Source of the DNA: Paenibacillus xylanexedens | GTDB lineage: Bacteria; Bacillota; Bacilli; Paenibacillales; Paenibacillaceae | Length of the DNA: 64,000 nt | Direction: 5' to 3' | Assembly: GCF_017874615.1 (NCBI RefSeq) | Contig: NZ_JAGIKV010000011.1 | Location: 62,001-126,000, forward strand | Shown here: positions 8,053 through 17,462 of the stretch, piece by piece | Numbering within the stretch: the stretch's first letter is position 1 | Layout of the letters: the number at the start of each line of letters is the position of its first letter | Program-made: the position numbers and the translations under genes | The notes under the pieces: model-generated | What the model was told of the DNA's origin: nothing | Databases searched by the model: none | The model's input: only the letters and a program-made list of their open reading frames with translations

Positions 8053-9426
8053 ATGCATATCGTAATGCTGTGCGGCGGCTCTGGCAAAAGGCTCTGGCCG
8101 TTATCCAATGAGCTTCGCTCCAAGCTGTTCATAGATATACTTCCATCACCCGCTGGAGGTAGGGAATCCATGATCAGCAGAGTATGCCGCCAGCTTGACA
8201 GTTCATCCCTAACGGATTCAACACTCATTATTTCACATCAAGATCAGGCTAATATTACGGCACGACATACTCAAGGCAAAATACCAGTCATTGGGGAACC
8301 TTATAAACGAGGCACTTTTACTGCGGCGGCCTTAGCGACGTTATATCTGCAATCCTTCCGAATGGCCAAAGATGACGATGTGATCTGTATCGCACCAGCT
8401 GATGTGTTCGCAGGTGAAGATTTTTTCAGCAACTTCCAATTACTGCCGGATATACTGAAACACTCTCAAGCCGATATCGCTTTAATTGGGACAAGGCCTA
8501 CACATGCTTCAGAACAGTATGGATACATCCTGCCGGGTGGGGAAGAACGTAATGCTTATGCGCCCATAACACAATTTATAGAAAAACCCGAAGCCTCCAT
8601 TGCTGAAACGCTGCTACAACGTGGGGCACTATGGAACTGCGGTGTGTACGCGTTCACCATCGCGTTTATGATATCCCATATTAAAAAAATGGGGCTTCCG
8701 GTTCATTATGATCAAATGTTGTCCCTGTATGAAGCGTTGCCTGAACGGAGTTTTGACAAGCATGTTGCAGAAAAGGCACAGCGAGCCGTAGTCCTGCCTT
8801 ATGAGGGAGTATGGCAGGATATCGGAAGCTGGGATACGCTGTGCGCACAGTTAGATACCCATGTAATAGGACACGGTGGAATCTCGGGTTCTTCCTCCGA
8901 TTCCTATATTATTAACGAGCTTCCCTACCCCATCCAAGTCATTGGCGTGCCAGGTATTATCGCTGCCGCAAGTCCGGATGGCATTCTCATTGCCAACAAA
9001 AATAATTCAAATGAAATTAAAGCGCAATTGGGTAACTTGCCATTAAAACCGATGTATGGTGAAGCAACCTGGGGCAGTTATCGTGTCATTGAGAGTTCGT
9101 TAGACGATGAGAATACAACAGTAACCACATTAAACATAACGGTTTTACCGGGCAAACATATCGGGTTGAACTGGCATAGAACTGGGTGTAGAGCATGGAC
9201 CGTGCTTGCAGGCAGTGGGCAAGTGCTTGTCAACGGAAAGGTCATGCAAGTGAGTATGGGCAATCAGTTCGCGATTACCAAGGAGAGTCTCTTTTCTATT
9301 CTGGCTGAAACCAGGATGGTGATCCTTGAGGTCCGGATCGGAGTAACAGAGGATAAAGACAACATACTTTTTGAAGAAGAAGATTGGAATGTAATCCTAA
9401 AAAGTGCAGGTTCATCTAACGCTTAA
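8053..9426 (+). CDS. Mannose-1-phosphate guanylyltransferase-like sugar nucleotidyltransferase with C-terminal cupin
   Basis: 457 residues; AAGGAGG lies just before ATG 8053. The N-terminal ~280 residues carry the nucleotidyltransferase signature MLCGGSGKRLWPLSNELRSK, the PADV metal-site region and FIEKPE. The C-terminal ~120 residues have the cupin pattern WGSYRVIE...LPGKHIGLNWH typical of bifunctional ManC-type mannose-1-P guanylyltransferase/phosphomannose isomerase enzymes. Expected reaction: GTP plus mannose-1-phosphate to GDP-mannose. One oddity is SKLFI where ManC usually has PKQF, so nucleotide or sugar specificity may differ. Second gene of a two-gene operon; a strong hairpin follows. 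Confidence 0.82.
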   Translation: MHIVMLCGGSGKRLWPLSNELRSKLFIDILPSPAGGRESMISRVCRQLDSSSLTDSTLIISHQDQANITARHTQGKIPVIGEPYKRGTFTAAALATLYLQSFRMAKDDDVICIAPADVFAGEDFFSNFQLLPDILKHSQADIALIGTRPTHASEQYGYILPGGEERNAYAPITQFIEKPEASIAETLLQRGALWNCGVYAFTIAFMISHIKKMGLPVHYDQMLSLYEALPERSFDKHVAEKAQRAVVLPYEGVWQDIGSWDTLCAQLDTHVIGHGGISGSSSDSYIINELPYPIQVIGVPGIIAAASPDGILIANKNNSNEIKAQLGNLPLKPMYGEATWGSYRVIESSLDDENTTVTTLNITVLPGKHIGLNWHRTGCRAWTVLAGSGQVLVNGKVMQVSMGNQFAITKESLFSILAETRMVILEVRIGVTEDKDNILFEEEDWNVILKSAGSSNA

Positions 9427-9461
9427 TGGGAGAATGAACCGATTCAATCTGCATGTCTTAT

Positions 9462-9487
9462 AGCCCCTTCCATTCGCGGAAGGGGCT
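9462..9487. terminator. Hairpin between convergent guanylyltransferase and GH2 genes
   Basis: Perfect 10-bp inverted repeat AGCCCCTTCC/GGAAGGGGCT with a 6-base loop. Neither side has a long T-run, but the strength and the position between two convergent stops suggest a bidirectional terminator. Confidence 0.65.
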
Positions 9488-9532
9488 CATTGGCATAATT
9501 AAAGGAAACCTGACACTTCTTCTCCCTACATC

Positions 9533-12343
9533 TTAGTTAAACAACTTGCGAAGTTCCTCTACTTCCAGACGTGCAACTGGCTGGTAAGCGGAACTTTGTA
9601 CATAACGCTGGAAGCTGTATAACAACTGTCTGCCCTCCAATGTAGTCATCAGACGCTCCAGATTCAGCGCTCCCATCAGCACTCTCCCCTTCCGGACCCG
9701 ACACTCCATCAACAGGCCGAGCTTGTGGTTTCGCTCAAAATTGTCAATGGTCTGCACGATCGGATTCAAGTCTTTATCCAACTCATCCAAGATGATCGAT
9801 GACGACTCGGACACGATGCTCCACCACGGATAAGTTGAGTGCTCCTCTGTGACAAAATGTTCGAAGGCCGGATGATCCTGTTGAATTAACAAGCCCATTG
9901 TGCCCACAGGAACTTCTCTTTTCATATTCTCCGAGATGGATCGGAACATAGGGTAAGACCAGAAATCGGTGCTATAGAAACCTTGAATCGCATGTTGAAT
10001 CTGGTCGGGATTTGGGAAAAGCATGATATCCTCTCCCTGCTCTAGCAACACCAGCGCTGCTTCGGAGAGTTCGGTAAAGAGATTCAAACCGCTCAGGTCC
10101 ACGTCCAGTTGGCTCGGGTAGGCCCAAAGGTCATAGGACTTACGGATATCCGTACCTGGAATGGACAGTAACAGTTCCATCTTGGTCATCTTGGAGACTA
10201 TTGGGATATGCATACAGAGATTTGTGATACTCACATAATGTTCTCCATGGAATGATGGAAGGTCTGCTTTTCCTTCTGCAAGGGTGGAATCCTCACCATG
10301 TAGCTCCCACTTCAGATGAAGTCCGTCCAATGCCTGTCTGCGGAAGTAACTTAATTCAATGCGTGCTTCGAACAATTCACCCGCTTGATAATTATATTTG
10401 GGGAATCTCGCCAACAACACAGCGTCGGAACAAAACGTTCTCCACTCCTCAGGTGTAATCATGCCTTTGGAATCCATGAATGCGTCCAGTACACCCACCA
10501 GCGCTGTTCCCTGACCACTGAAATCCTGAAGATCCAGCAGCTGGAACCCGGCTAGTTGCTGCGAACGAAAAGCAGCTTCCAGTTCTTCCTTGTAACATGC
10601 GACCGCGAGTTTACCAGAGGCTCTGAAGTATGCTTCCGCCAGATGTCCCAGTCCTTTGGCATTCAGACGCTCTCGAAATACTTCGAAATTCTTGGCTTTG
10701 AGAGAACCCGTATACTTGTTGATCTCCTCAAAATTAGGAAACGTGGCGTACTGTCCAATTTCATGCGAGATGATTGGTACGTGTGAGACAAGTTGATCAC
10801 TTCCAGCTTCGGCCTGCACCGTTTTGGAACCTGTCCCATACTGAATCTGAATCTCTTTGTCCCCAGTCTGACCAGAAGGGTCAGCATCGCTGCCTTGCTC
10901 AGGTACAATGTTTGAATCGTAATCTTTCAATGTATTTGGCAGATCGGTCTGCACGTGACCGAGCGGAGCATCACACATCGCATATGAACCTCTGAACAGG
11001 CGCTCTTTGGAGAAACGAACCCCGCAGAAGAATTCACTTTCCTCCAGAATATCCGGCACAAACTGAAAGTTATTCGAACCTTCGGTGTATAGATGACGAT
11101 GATCATATGCTTTGTATGCCTTCAGGATCGAATTCAATCTGTCCTTGCTTCCCCATAGTTCATTCCCCATGGACATCATGACAAACGAAGGATGATTACC
11201 AAAAGCACGCAGCATCGCAAATCCTTCGCTAATCAAGTAATCCTGCTCTGCTTGATTATGCCCATCCGAAGATTCATCCGTAATGGTTCCCCAGAACGGA
11301 AGCTCAGGCTCCATGTAGATGCCGAGCAGATCCGCTGCAATAAAAGCAGCCTCCGGAGGACAACAGGTATGGAAACGGTAGTGATTGATACCGTAGGACT
11401 TGGAGATAGCGAGAATACGAACCCATTCATCCACATCTGTTGGCGCGTATCCCGTGAGCGGAAAGATTAGCCCGTCATGTTTGCCTCGAAGAAACGTTTT
11501 GCGACCATTAATGGTGAATTTGTCTCCAGCAGCCCGGAATTCCCGTAATCCCGCCCATACTTCGGTGGAATCCAGCACTTCGCCGTCCTGATCTTGCAGA
11601 TGAATATGAAGTTGGTACAGGTTAGGTTCATCATCACTCCATAACATCGCATCTTCGCCAATCTTGTACGTCAGCTGGATCTCATGCGAATCCGGTATGA
11701 ATGTCTGCTCCTCCGTCGTATACACCGGGTCTGCACTGACAGCAACAGCTGACACCACGGTTTGCACTCCTTGCAGGTCACCAACAAGTGCTGCCTTGAT
11801 CTCGAAAGATCGAGTCGCAAGATCGGGATAGACCTGAACATTATCCAGGAAAACACGCTCGAAAAATTGAAGTTCCAATTTCCCAGTGATGCCGTTCCAA
11901 TTCGTCTGCGTGTCTTCGGATGTAAGGTGGCCACCTTTGGTTGGATAATTGGTATTGTCCACTCGAATGTTAATTGTATGAGTCCCAGTGGTTAGCCCTC
12001 CCTCAATCTTATAACGGTGAGGTGTGTTCAGACTGTTTTGTGTTCCGCATTCCACCCCATCGATCCAAACTGTGGTTACTCGTGTTCGTTCCAGATGCAA
12101 GAAGCAACGTTTGCCAGCCAAGTGTTCGGGAATTTCAATCTCTCGTGAAAACCAGGCATAACCCTCAAATAAGTACTCAACCGTCAGCGCACCGATTAAC
12201 ACATTCTCGTTTTTCTTGCCCTTGGCCGCATGAGATGTAGTATTTGGCAATGTAATAACGTCTGAGAAATTCAGACCACGTTCCACCTTATGTTCATCGA
12301 GTTGGAGTTTCCATATGCCTTCCAGATTTATTGCAGCTATCAT
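9533..12343 (-). CDS. Glycoside hydrolase family 2 protein (beta-galactosidase/mannosidase/glucuronidase type)
   Basis: 936 residues from ATG 12343, seven bases after AAGGGGA. No signal peptide, so cytosolic. The N-terminal jelly-roll sugar-binding domain (CFLHLERTRVTTVWIDGVE) is followed by an Ig-like domain, then the TIM barrel with NGRKTFLRGKHDG, NHYRFHTCCPP, the acid/base region MSMGNELWG and the nucleophile region ISHEIGQY. These match clan GH-A family 2. The substrate cannot be read from sequence; the C-terminal ~300 residues are beta-rich accessory sequence. It probably acts on oligosaccharides imported by a transporter. Two LacI/CcpA-type operator-like sequences lie downstream of its predicted -10 box, suggesting carbohydrate control. 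Confidence 0.85.
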   Translation of the reverse strand: MIAAINLEGIWKLQLDEHKVERGLNFSDVITLPNTTSHAAKGKKNENVLIGALTVEYLFEGYAWFSREIEIPEHLAGKRCFLHLERTRVTTVWIDGVECGTQNSLNTPHRYKIEGGLTTGTHTINIRVDNTNYPTKGGHLTSEDTQTNWNGITGKLELQFFERVFLDNVQVYPDLATRSFEIKAALVGDLQGVQTVVSAVAVSADPVYTTEEQTFIPDSHEIQLTYKIGEDAMLWSDDEPNLYQLHIHLQDQDGEVLDSTEVWAGLREFRAAGDKFTINGRKTFLRGKHDGLIFPLTGYAPTDVDEWVRILAISKSYGINHYRFHTCCPPEAAFIAADLLGIYMEPELPFWGTITDESSDGHNQAEQDYLISEGFAMLRAFGNHPSFVMMSMGNELWGSKDRLNSILKAYKAYDHRHLYTEGSNNFQFVPDILEESEFFCGVRFSKERLFRGSYAMCDAPLGHVQTDLPNTLKDYDSNIVPEQGSDADPSGQTGDKEIQIQYGTGSKTVQAEAGSDQLVSHVPIISHEIGQYATFPNFEEINKYTGSLKAKNFEVFRERLNAKGLGHLAEAYFRASGKLAVACYKEELEAAFRSQQLAGFQLLDLQDFSGQGTALVGVLDAFMDSKGMITPEEWRTFCSDAVLLARFPKYNYQAGELFEARIELSYFRRQALDGLHLKWELHGEDSTLAEGKADLPSFHGEHYVSITNLCMHIPIVSKMTKMELLLSIPGTDIRKSYDLWAYPSQLDVDLSGLNLFTELSEAALVLLEQGEDIMLFPNPDQIQHAIQGFYSTDFWSYPMFRSISENMKREVPVGTMGLLIQQDHPAFEHFVTEEHSTYPWWSIVSESSSIILDELDKDLNPIVQTIDNFERNHKLGLLMECRVRKGRVLMGALNLERLMTTLEGRQLLYSFQRYVQSSAYQPVARLEVEELRKLFN

Positions 12344-12379
12344 GATAGTGTCCCCTTTTAGATTCAACTAATCGATAAA

Positions 12380-12413
12380 AGTAATCGCTTCCAATAAACA
12401 GAAATCGTTTTCG
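12380..12413 (-). promoter_or_regulatory. Two LacI/CcpA-like operators upstream of the GH2 gene
   Basis: Minus strand TGGAAGCGATTACT (12393-12380) and CGAAAACGATTTCT (12413-12400). Each matches 12 of 14 positions of the cre consensus TGWNANCGNTNWCA, and they are 20 bases apart centre to centre. They lie just downstream of a TATAAT box, where a bound repressor would block transcription. Confidence 0.55.
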
Positions 12414-12427
12414 AAAATCATACCTGT

Positions 12428-12433
12428 ATTATA
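12428..12433 (-). promoter_or_regulatory. Predicted -10 box of the GH2 gene
   Basis: Minus-strand TATAAT, about 85 bases upstream of the start codon. No good -35 hexamer is visible at 16-18 bases, so the promoter may need an activator. Confidence 0.4.
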
Positions 12434-12470
12434 AACTCGATTGACGCCCTCGCATAGATCATTTACAAAT

Positions 12471-12494
12471 AAAAAAGTCGCCAATGCTGGCGAC
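12471..12494 (-). terminator. Intrinsic terminator of the SDR gene
   Basis: Minus-strand perfect 7-bp stem GTCGCCA/TGGCGAC with a 4-base loop and six T, about 35 bases after the SDR stop codon. Confidence 0.85.
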
Positions 12495-12529
12495 ATCTTA
12501 TGGATACATATCCTGTATCCTCAAAAATT

Positions 12530-13324
12530 TTAAAATATGGTGGGAACCATGCCCCCGTCCATTCGGATGGGAGAACCTCTGAAGGCTGAAGCATATGGGC
12601 TGCATACAAATGCTGCGAGTCTGCCTATTTCACTTGGCTTGATGAATCGCTGTAATTCAGACTGAGGCAGATTGGTCTTCATAAAATCTTTCTCTTTTTC
12701 CTCGAAAGTCAACGTCTCATTAAGGTATATGCCCTCAATGATTTCTTGTACGTTTTCGGACAGTGTTGGCCCTGGCAGGATCGTATTGATCGTAACCTCG
12801 GTCCCCGCTGTCAGTTTGGACAAACTTTTGGATAATGACAGCAGCATTGACTTGGTCATGCAATACTGGGGCATCTGGCCTGAGGGCATAAGGGCTTCTT
12901 CACTTGCGATGAAAATAATACGCCCGTCATTGTTCTTCACCATTTTAGGTAAATAAAATTGAGACAAGCCATTGGCAGCGAGTACATTCGTACGGAAATA
13001 TTTCTCCCACACTTCATCATTTACGTCTTCATAACTCATGATTTCATATATACCCATGCTATTGATTAATATATCAACCTCAGGAAATTTCTCGAATAAA
13101 GCTTGGCGTTGCTCCAGATCCACAAGATCAGCCGTGGCATTTTGCAGAGAGGTCTCCGGAAAAGTGGACTTGATTTCACGAACTGTTCGTTCTACCTCTT
13201 CATCATTGCGTCCATTAATCAGAACATGAACACCTTCTCGAGCGAGTTCTATAGCAATCGCTTTGCCGATCCCTTTTGTTGATCCTGTAACTAAGGCTGT
13301 TTTCTCTTTTAGTCCCATATCCAT
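12530..13324 (-). CDS. Short-chain dehydrogenase/reductase (SDR)
   Basis: 264 residues with AAGGAG upstream of ATG 13324. Classical SDR motifs are present: nucleotide-binding TGSTKGIGKAIA (TGxxxGxG), NSMGIY at the NAG position, catalytic Ser in IIFIASEEA and YCMTK (YxxxK). NGRND after the second strand fits NADP(H) preference (Arg), an inference. The physiological substrate is unknown. It lies downstream of an AraC-type regulator on the same strand with a ~130-base gap, an arrangement often seen for a regulator and its target oxidoreductase. Confidence 0.85.
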   Translation of the reverse strand: MDMGLKEKTALVTGSTKGIGKAIAIELAREGVHVLINGRNDEEVERTVREIKSTFPETSLQNATADLVDLEQRQALFEKFPEVDILINSMGIYEIMSYEDVNDEVWEKYFRTNVLAANGLSQFYLPKMVKNNDGRIIFIASEEALMPSGQMPQYCMTKSMLLSLSKSLSKLTAGTEVTINTILPGPTLSENVQEIIEGIYLNETLTFEEKEKDFMKTNLPQSELQRFIKPSEIGRLAAFVCSPYASAFRGSPIRMDGGMVPTIF

Positions 13325-13454
13325 GCTGCATTTCTCCTTCTTGATTACAACTATCCGGCAGCCGTTTCTTGAACATTGCCAACAGCTTCATGCACCGGAT
13401 AGATATAATATTACGCAGTCTGAAGGGCCTCGTAACTAGCACTTTGCGCCAGAA

Positions 13455-14453
13455 TTATTGCCTTACACGCCAATTTGAAGGTGTATCCCCTTCCCAGGTC
13501 TTGAAAGCACGATAGAACGAATTCTGGTCTTCATATCCAACCAGAAATGCCACTTCTTTGATATCGAGCGAAGGATCTGCAAGGTACGCTCGGGCCTGCT
13601 CACGTCTGGCTTCGGTTAATAACTGCTTGAAGTTTGTGTTCTCCTCCGTCAGTCGCCGCTGCAAGGTACGATCACTCATGCGAAGCTCTTTGGCGACCGT
13701 CTGGATGTCAGGGCGCTTTCCTGTGAGGCTGCGTTTCATAATCCATTTGACCACTTCAGTAACGGAACGATTGCTCTCTTGTTCGTCCAGCGACCGATCC
13801 AGAGCCGGGGTCAGAATCTCCAGTAACTCCTCGTTATACGATAGAAATGGAAGACTCAGATCTTTCCGTTCTAGCGTCAGCCGATTATAGTTAGAATTCG
13901 TATCAACTCGGCAGCCGAAGTAAGCCTCAAGGGTGGCTACGTCACCCATCGGTTGGGAGAACTCAACCCTTTTGGCAGTCAAAGGTTGTCCTGTGCCCCT
14001 CCGTCCAAGTTCGATCAGAAATGCCAGCGTAATACCAACCAGTAATGGCGGACCTTGTTGCTCCTTATGTAACCATTCGAGTTCAATGATACATTCCTCC
14101 CCTGCTTCGGTAATCTGCAAGCTTTCGGGAGGACACATTTGCTTGTAACGCACCATGCGATTCAACGCATCACGATAATCACGAGCATGGTACATCGCCA
14201 GTACAGGCGGAGGATACTTCGATATTTCATATCCGGTTGCAAGTTTGATGATGCCCTCGGCCGTGTCCCCATTGAGATCAGAGTAGGCCTGCCAGATTGC
14301 GAAGTAGTGAGATTGGGTCACTACAGGTTTATTGATTGTCTCAAGAGATAGTTGTGCTGTACGAGCGATGTCGTCAGCACCAATTCCTAATTGTTGTAAT
14401 CCAGCCCAAAAGCCTGGATGAACCTTAATTCGATCATTCGGTTGAAATTGCAT
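13455..14453 (-). CDS. AraC-family regulator with Arabinose_bd/OruR-type N-terminal domain
   Basis: 332 residues from ATG 14453, nine bases after AAAGGAG; GTG two codons earlier is too close to that site. The N-terminal ~230 residues resemble the PF12625-type ligand domain (GFWAGLQQLGIGADDIARTA and VLAMYHARDYRDALNRMVR). The last ~85 residues form a double helix-turn-helix: IQTVAKELRMSDRTLQRRL, then IKEVAFLVGYEDQNSFYRAF. Such regulators usually activate an adjacent catabolic or oxidoreductase gene in response to a small hydrophobic ligand. The SDR gene directly downstream is the obvious candidate target. Confidence 0.85.
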   Translation of the reverse strand: MQFQPNDRIKVHPGFWAGLQQLGIGADDIARTAQLSLETINKPVVTQSHYFAIWQAYSDLNGDTAEGIIKLATGYEISKYPPPVLAMYHARDYRDALNRMVRYKQMCPPESLQITEAGEECIIELEWLHKEQQGPPLLVGITLAFLIELGRRGTGQPLTAKRVEFSQPMGDVATLEAYFGCRVDTNSNYNRLTLERKDLSLPFLSYNEELLEILTPALDRSLDEQESNRSVTEVVKWIMKRSLTGKRPDIQTVAKELRMSDRTLQRRLTEENTNFKQLLTEARREQARAYLADPSLDIKEVAFLVGYEDQNSFYRAFKTWEGDTPSNWRVRQ

Positions 14454-14562
14454 GTACACAGACTCCTTTAACTTGTTCCATTTTTATTCTGATTTCTAAT
14501 TATAGAATGGATGTACCTATTTTTGAATCTTACCTCAGTGAGCCATTTTCGGGTAATACGAA

Positions 14563-14594
14563 AACACGACTGCCCATGAATGGTCAGTCGTGTT
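14563..14594 (-). terminator. Terminator of the lipase gene
   Basis: Perfect 10-bp arms AACACGACTG/CAGTCGTGTT around a 12-base loop, followed on the minus strand by TTTT. About 50 bases beyond the lipase stop codon. Confidence 0.7.
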
Positions 14595-14645
14595 CAAGTC
14601 AATCATTCAGTATATTTTGAAAGAATGCACATTTTGTATGTTCAG

Positions 14646-15251
14646 CTACTCATTCAACGCAGTTTTGATCAGGGCATTCACCCGTGAGTTAAACAGCAGA
14701 CCAATATGGGATACGAGGGAAACCGAAACGTTGTTCGCCCCGTTCAACCGCGAAAGTGCCGGGGACACAATCGTGTCACTGGTGGAATAGATCGAAGTCA
14801 CCTTTATTCCACTCGGAGCTGTCGTTGTGGTCAATCGATTAGCCCCGCCAAGGGTAATCAATTTATCCACTTTGGAAGCGCCTCCACGGTTAAGTATGTA
14901 ATAGAGACTATTAGCTCCACCCATGCTATGAGCTATAATATTCACTTTCGTGTGACCCGTTTGGTTTAGAACATCATCTACGAATCGACTAATTGCTGCG
15001 GAGTTCAACAGCTGGTTTCCTTGTTTGCTAGGAAGGTCAATCGCGAATAATTCGTCTCTTGTCCACCCTTGGCTACGCAAATAACTCTCAATTGCTGTAA
15101 AATTGCTATCTGAACCGGTCAATCCATGTACCAATACAATGGGTGTACGTGCCGTAGCTGCAGAAGCCTTTGAACTCGATCCTATTCCAGTTATTGATAA
15201 GGCAAGGATCATACTCATGAACACAACTAGTATTAATTTGGTCTTTTTCAC
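14646..15251 (-). CDS. Secreted small lipase of the Bacillus LipA type
   Basis: 201 residues if translation starts at GTG 15251, ten bases after AGGAG; an upstream ATG (15287) overlaps this site and is less likely. Signal peptide ends at SKASAA before TARTPIVLVHG. The mature ~180 residues match the minimal lid-less alpha/beta hydrolase of Bacillus family I.4 lipases. Visible: oxyanion HGLTG, nucleophile AHSMGG (Ala replaces the first Gly of GxSxG, diagnostic of this subfamily), Asp in STSDTIV and His in VSHIGL. It should hydrolyse acylglycerols outside the cell. Monocistronic, with its own terminator. Confidence 0.9.
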   Translation of the reverse strand: MKKTKLILVVFMSMILALSITGIGSSSKASAATARTPIVLVHGLTGSDSNFTAIESYLRSQGWTRDELFAIDLPSKQGNQLLNSAAISRFVDDVLNQTGHTKVNIIAHSMGGANSLYYILNRGGASKVDKLITLGGANRLTTTTAPSGIKVTSIYSTSDTIVSPALSRLNGANNVSVSLVSHIGLLFNSRVNALIKTALNE

Positions 15252-15405
15252 TTCATTCACTCTCCTGTAAAATGTTTTATATTCCATATATTACAATCTA
15301 ACATATGGAATATAAATGAACCTTTAGTCTCATTTTTACAGGAATGTCTAAAATAGACTACAACTAACATGATAACATTTTAATCAAACTCTAGTTCTCT
15401 ACTTC

Positions 15406-15714
15406 TTATCCTTCAACGATATCTGCACGTAGTTCCGTTGCAATCTCAATCATTTTGGGTACAATAGCTTCGTTAGAAATAGCTACATACAGATCCCCCA
15501 TGTACAAACGAAAAGCAATCTGTGCACCCTCAAGGTCCCACATAAAAAAGTCCCCTTCGATGGTCATGGTGCTCTCAGCTCCTACAATGTTAAGAACCGG
15601 TGAATAGGTAAAATCGGGTTGGGATTCGAAGTAGAGTTTGCACTCTTCCAGCGAGATGGATTGCTCGGCATTACTATCTTGCATGGATCGGGTAATTCGA
15701 AAACGCTGATTCAT
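15406..15714 (-). CDS. Hypothetical 102-residue protein
   Basis: Supported by GGAGG seven bases before ATG 15714, normal codon use and a complete frame. No family recognised. The sequence is acidic, without signal peptide or membrane segment; it looks like a small alpha/beta cytosolic protein (strands around MTIEGDFFMWDLEGAQIAFRL, final helix PKMIEIATELRADIVE). It lies between the lipase gene (same strand, ~150 bases downstream) and a divergent histidine kinase. No function proposed. Confidence 0.6.
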   Translation of the reverse strand: MNQRFRITRSMQDSNAEQSISLEECKLYFESQPDFTYSPVLNIVGAESTMTIEGDFFMWDLEGAQIAFRLYMGDLYVAISNEAIVPKMIEIATELRADIVEG

Positions 15715-15877
15715 TGATTTGCCTCCAAAACTTTATTAATATATACATGTTGCACAGCATTATATTTTCTCATTTCCGTCTCCCACTGTCAAAACCATAC
15801 ATGATCGATTCTTCAAATTCATATATAATGAATACAGTGCACAACGAATTTCTACAATCAGGAGGAGTCAAATCAAT

Positions 15878-17110
15878 ATGTTAAAAACAGAATTCATTGA
15901 TGTACTATCCATTGTCTCACATAAATTATATGATTCGGCTGCTAATGTCATGGACACGGCAAGCAGGTTAATTCCTGCAAATACGTTCTGTATTGCGCAG
16001 TTGGATCATCTATCCACCAAAGTTCTAAACGTATATAATCGTGACAAACTAATTCTGGGTGAGGGGCTGGTCGTTGATAACGCCGAGTCATACTGTGCAC
16101 TTGTGACTGAACATTCCGAAGGCCCGCTAGTAATCAATAATAATCTAACACATCCATTAACCAGACATATGGACGCAACCGAATTCGTAGGTGGGTGTTC
16201 ATTTGTCGGTGTGCCTATACATAATGAGAACGGAGAAATCTACGGCTCCCTTTGCTCATTTGATCAGGATTTCTATTCCTATCAACAAAAGGACGTGGAT
16301 CTGCTTCTCTCCTTGTCTTCATTTTTCACGAGACTTCTTGAGATGGAAACAACTCTGCGACAGTTAAAACAAGCGGAAGAGACCGCTGCAAAAGTGCTTG
16401 AAGAAAAGAAAAATCTGCTGGCCGTTCTCAGCCACGAAATCCGGACGCCAATGAATGGTGTTCTTGCAATGGCCAATCTGTTGCAATCGACCAGGCTGAG
16501 TGATGATCAATCGTTATATGTTAATGTCATTGAGTCGAGTGGTACCAGCCTTCTGTTGATGATGGATCAAATTCTGGACTACTCCAAAGCAGAAGCGGGT
16601 GCGATCTCTCTGGAGATCAAGCCCTATAGTGTCACTGAAACAGTTGAACATGTATTACAATTATTCTCTTCTGAAGCACAGAAAAAAAGAATTAGGTTGT
16701 ACGCAGAATATAATATTAATGATCATCTGATGCTTATGGGCGATCAGCACAAAGTTCGTCAGATTCTAATCAATCTCGTTGGGAATGCGCTTAAATTTAC
16801 GGAGAAAGGTGAAGTATGTATCTCTACTCAGGTATCTGCTGATACAGAAGGTACTCTCCATGCATCCTACGAAATAAAGGATACGGGCATCGGCATCCCG
16901 CAGGATCGTCAGGATCTGTTGTTCAAGTCCTATTCCCAGATTCATGGTAATTCAGGAAAGTATGGCGGAGCGGGGCTTGGCCTGTCCATCTGTAAACAAC
17001 TCGCTGAATTAATGGGTGGCATTGTATGGCTTAAAGAGTCCAGTCACTTGGGCAGTCAGTTTGTCTTTAATATTTCTAGCGCTGCATCCACTGTCCATAC
17101 AAATATCTGA
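15878..17110 (+). CDS. Soluble GAF-domain sensor histidine kinase, no adjacent regulator
   Basis: 410 residues; AGGAGG lies upstream of ATG 15878. No membrane helix. Residues ~1-155 form a GAF sensor (LIPANTFCIAQLD, GCSFVGVPIHNENGEIYGSL). A short coiled linker leads to HisKA with H-box AVLSHEIRTPMNG, then HATPase with N-box LINLVGNALKFTEKG, DTGIGIP and GAGLGLSI. The kinase core resembles those of hybrid kinases, but there is no receiver domain and no response regulator gene next to it, so it is an orphan whose partner is elsewhere. The stop codon is directly followed by the ATG of a fragment related to the 17463 gene. Confidence 0.88.
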   Translation: MLKTEFIDVLSIVSHKLYDSAANVMDTASRLIPANTFCIAQLDHLSTKVLNVYNRDKLILGEGLVVDNAESYCALVTEHSEGPLVINNNLTHPLTRHMDATEFVGGCSFVGVPIHNENGEIYGSLCSFDQDFYSYQQKDVDLLLSLSSFFTRLLEMETTLRQLKQAEETAAKVLEEKKNLLAVLSHEIRTPMNGVLAMANLLQSTRLSDDQSLYVNVIESSGTSLLLMMDQILDYSKAEAGAISLEIKPYSVTETVEHVLQLFSSEAQKKRIRLYAEYNINDHLMLMGDQHKVRQILINLVGNALKFTEKGEVCISTQVSADTEGTLHASYEIKDTGIGIPQDRQDLLFKSYSQIHGNSGKYGGAGLGLSICKQLAELMGGIVWLKESSHLGSQFVFNISSAASTVHTNI

Positions 17111-17296
17111 ATGATGAATATATTATTCTATGGTCTGGATGGTCTGCTTAACCCTGAAGTGATTGTCTTCACTGCCACTGACTTTAATCCACCGCTCATG
17201 CCCCAATTAACCTACACCGCATTTATCAGCACAAATCTGCTCGGAACTATTCGGGTTGGACCCGAAAGCTTCGATGGATTAGTCGTTTCAGATTAA
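17111..17296 (+). pseudogene. Truncated inverted copy of the beta-rich protein gene at 17463-17885
   Basis: 61 codons. From residue ~15 (PEVIVFTATDFNPPL) to the end (GPESFDGLVVSD) the product matches the last ~47 residues of the oppositely oriented neighbour (PQVITFSGDDFNPPI...GPENFDGFVVSD). The DNA is clearly related but diverged. The first 14 residues do not match, and there is no ribosome site apart from possible coupling to the kinase stop (TGAATG). Most likely a remnant of a second, diverged copy; translation is possible but unproven. Confidence 0.65.
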
Positions 17297-17307
17297 AAAA
17301 ACACGTG

Positions 17308-17361
17308 CAACCCCATACCTCTAATCGGTTTCCCGTAGATTAGAGGTATGGGGTTGTTTTT
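17308..17361 (+). terminator. Strong intrinsic terminator after the kinase unit
   Basis: Perfect 19-bp stem CAACCCCATACCTCTAATC/GATTAGAGGTATGGGGTTG, 11-base loop, then a run of T. Confidence 0.9.
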
Positions 17362-17462
17362 ACGATTAACACAACTATTTTTAGAGAGAGCTAATTAATA
17401 GTACCCATTACCTCACCAATTTGATATTGATGAGGTATAAAGGTATTGAAGCGTTGTCCTTA

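Noticed and set aside
15406..15714. Small protein next to the lipase as its foldase or inhibitor
   Set aside because: Bacillus-type minimal lipases need no foldase and nothing in the sequence supports binding to the lipase; left as hypothetical.
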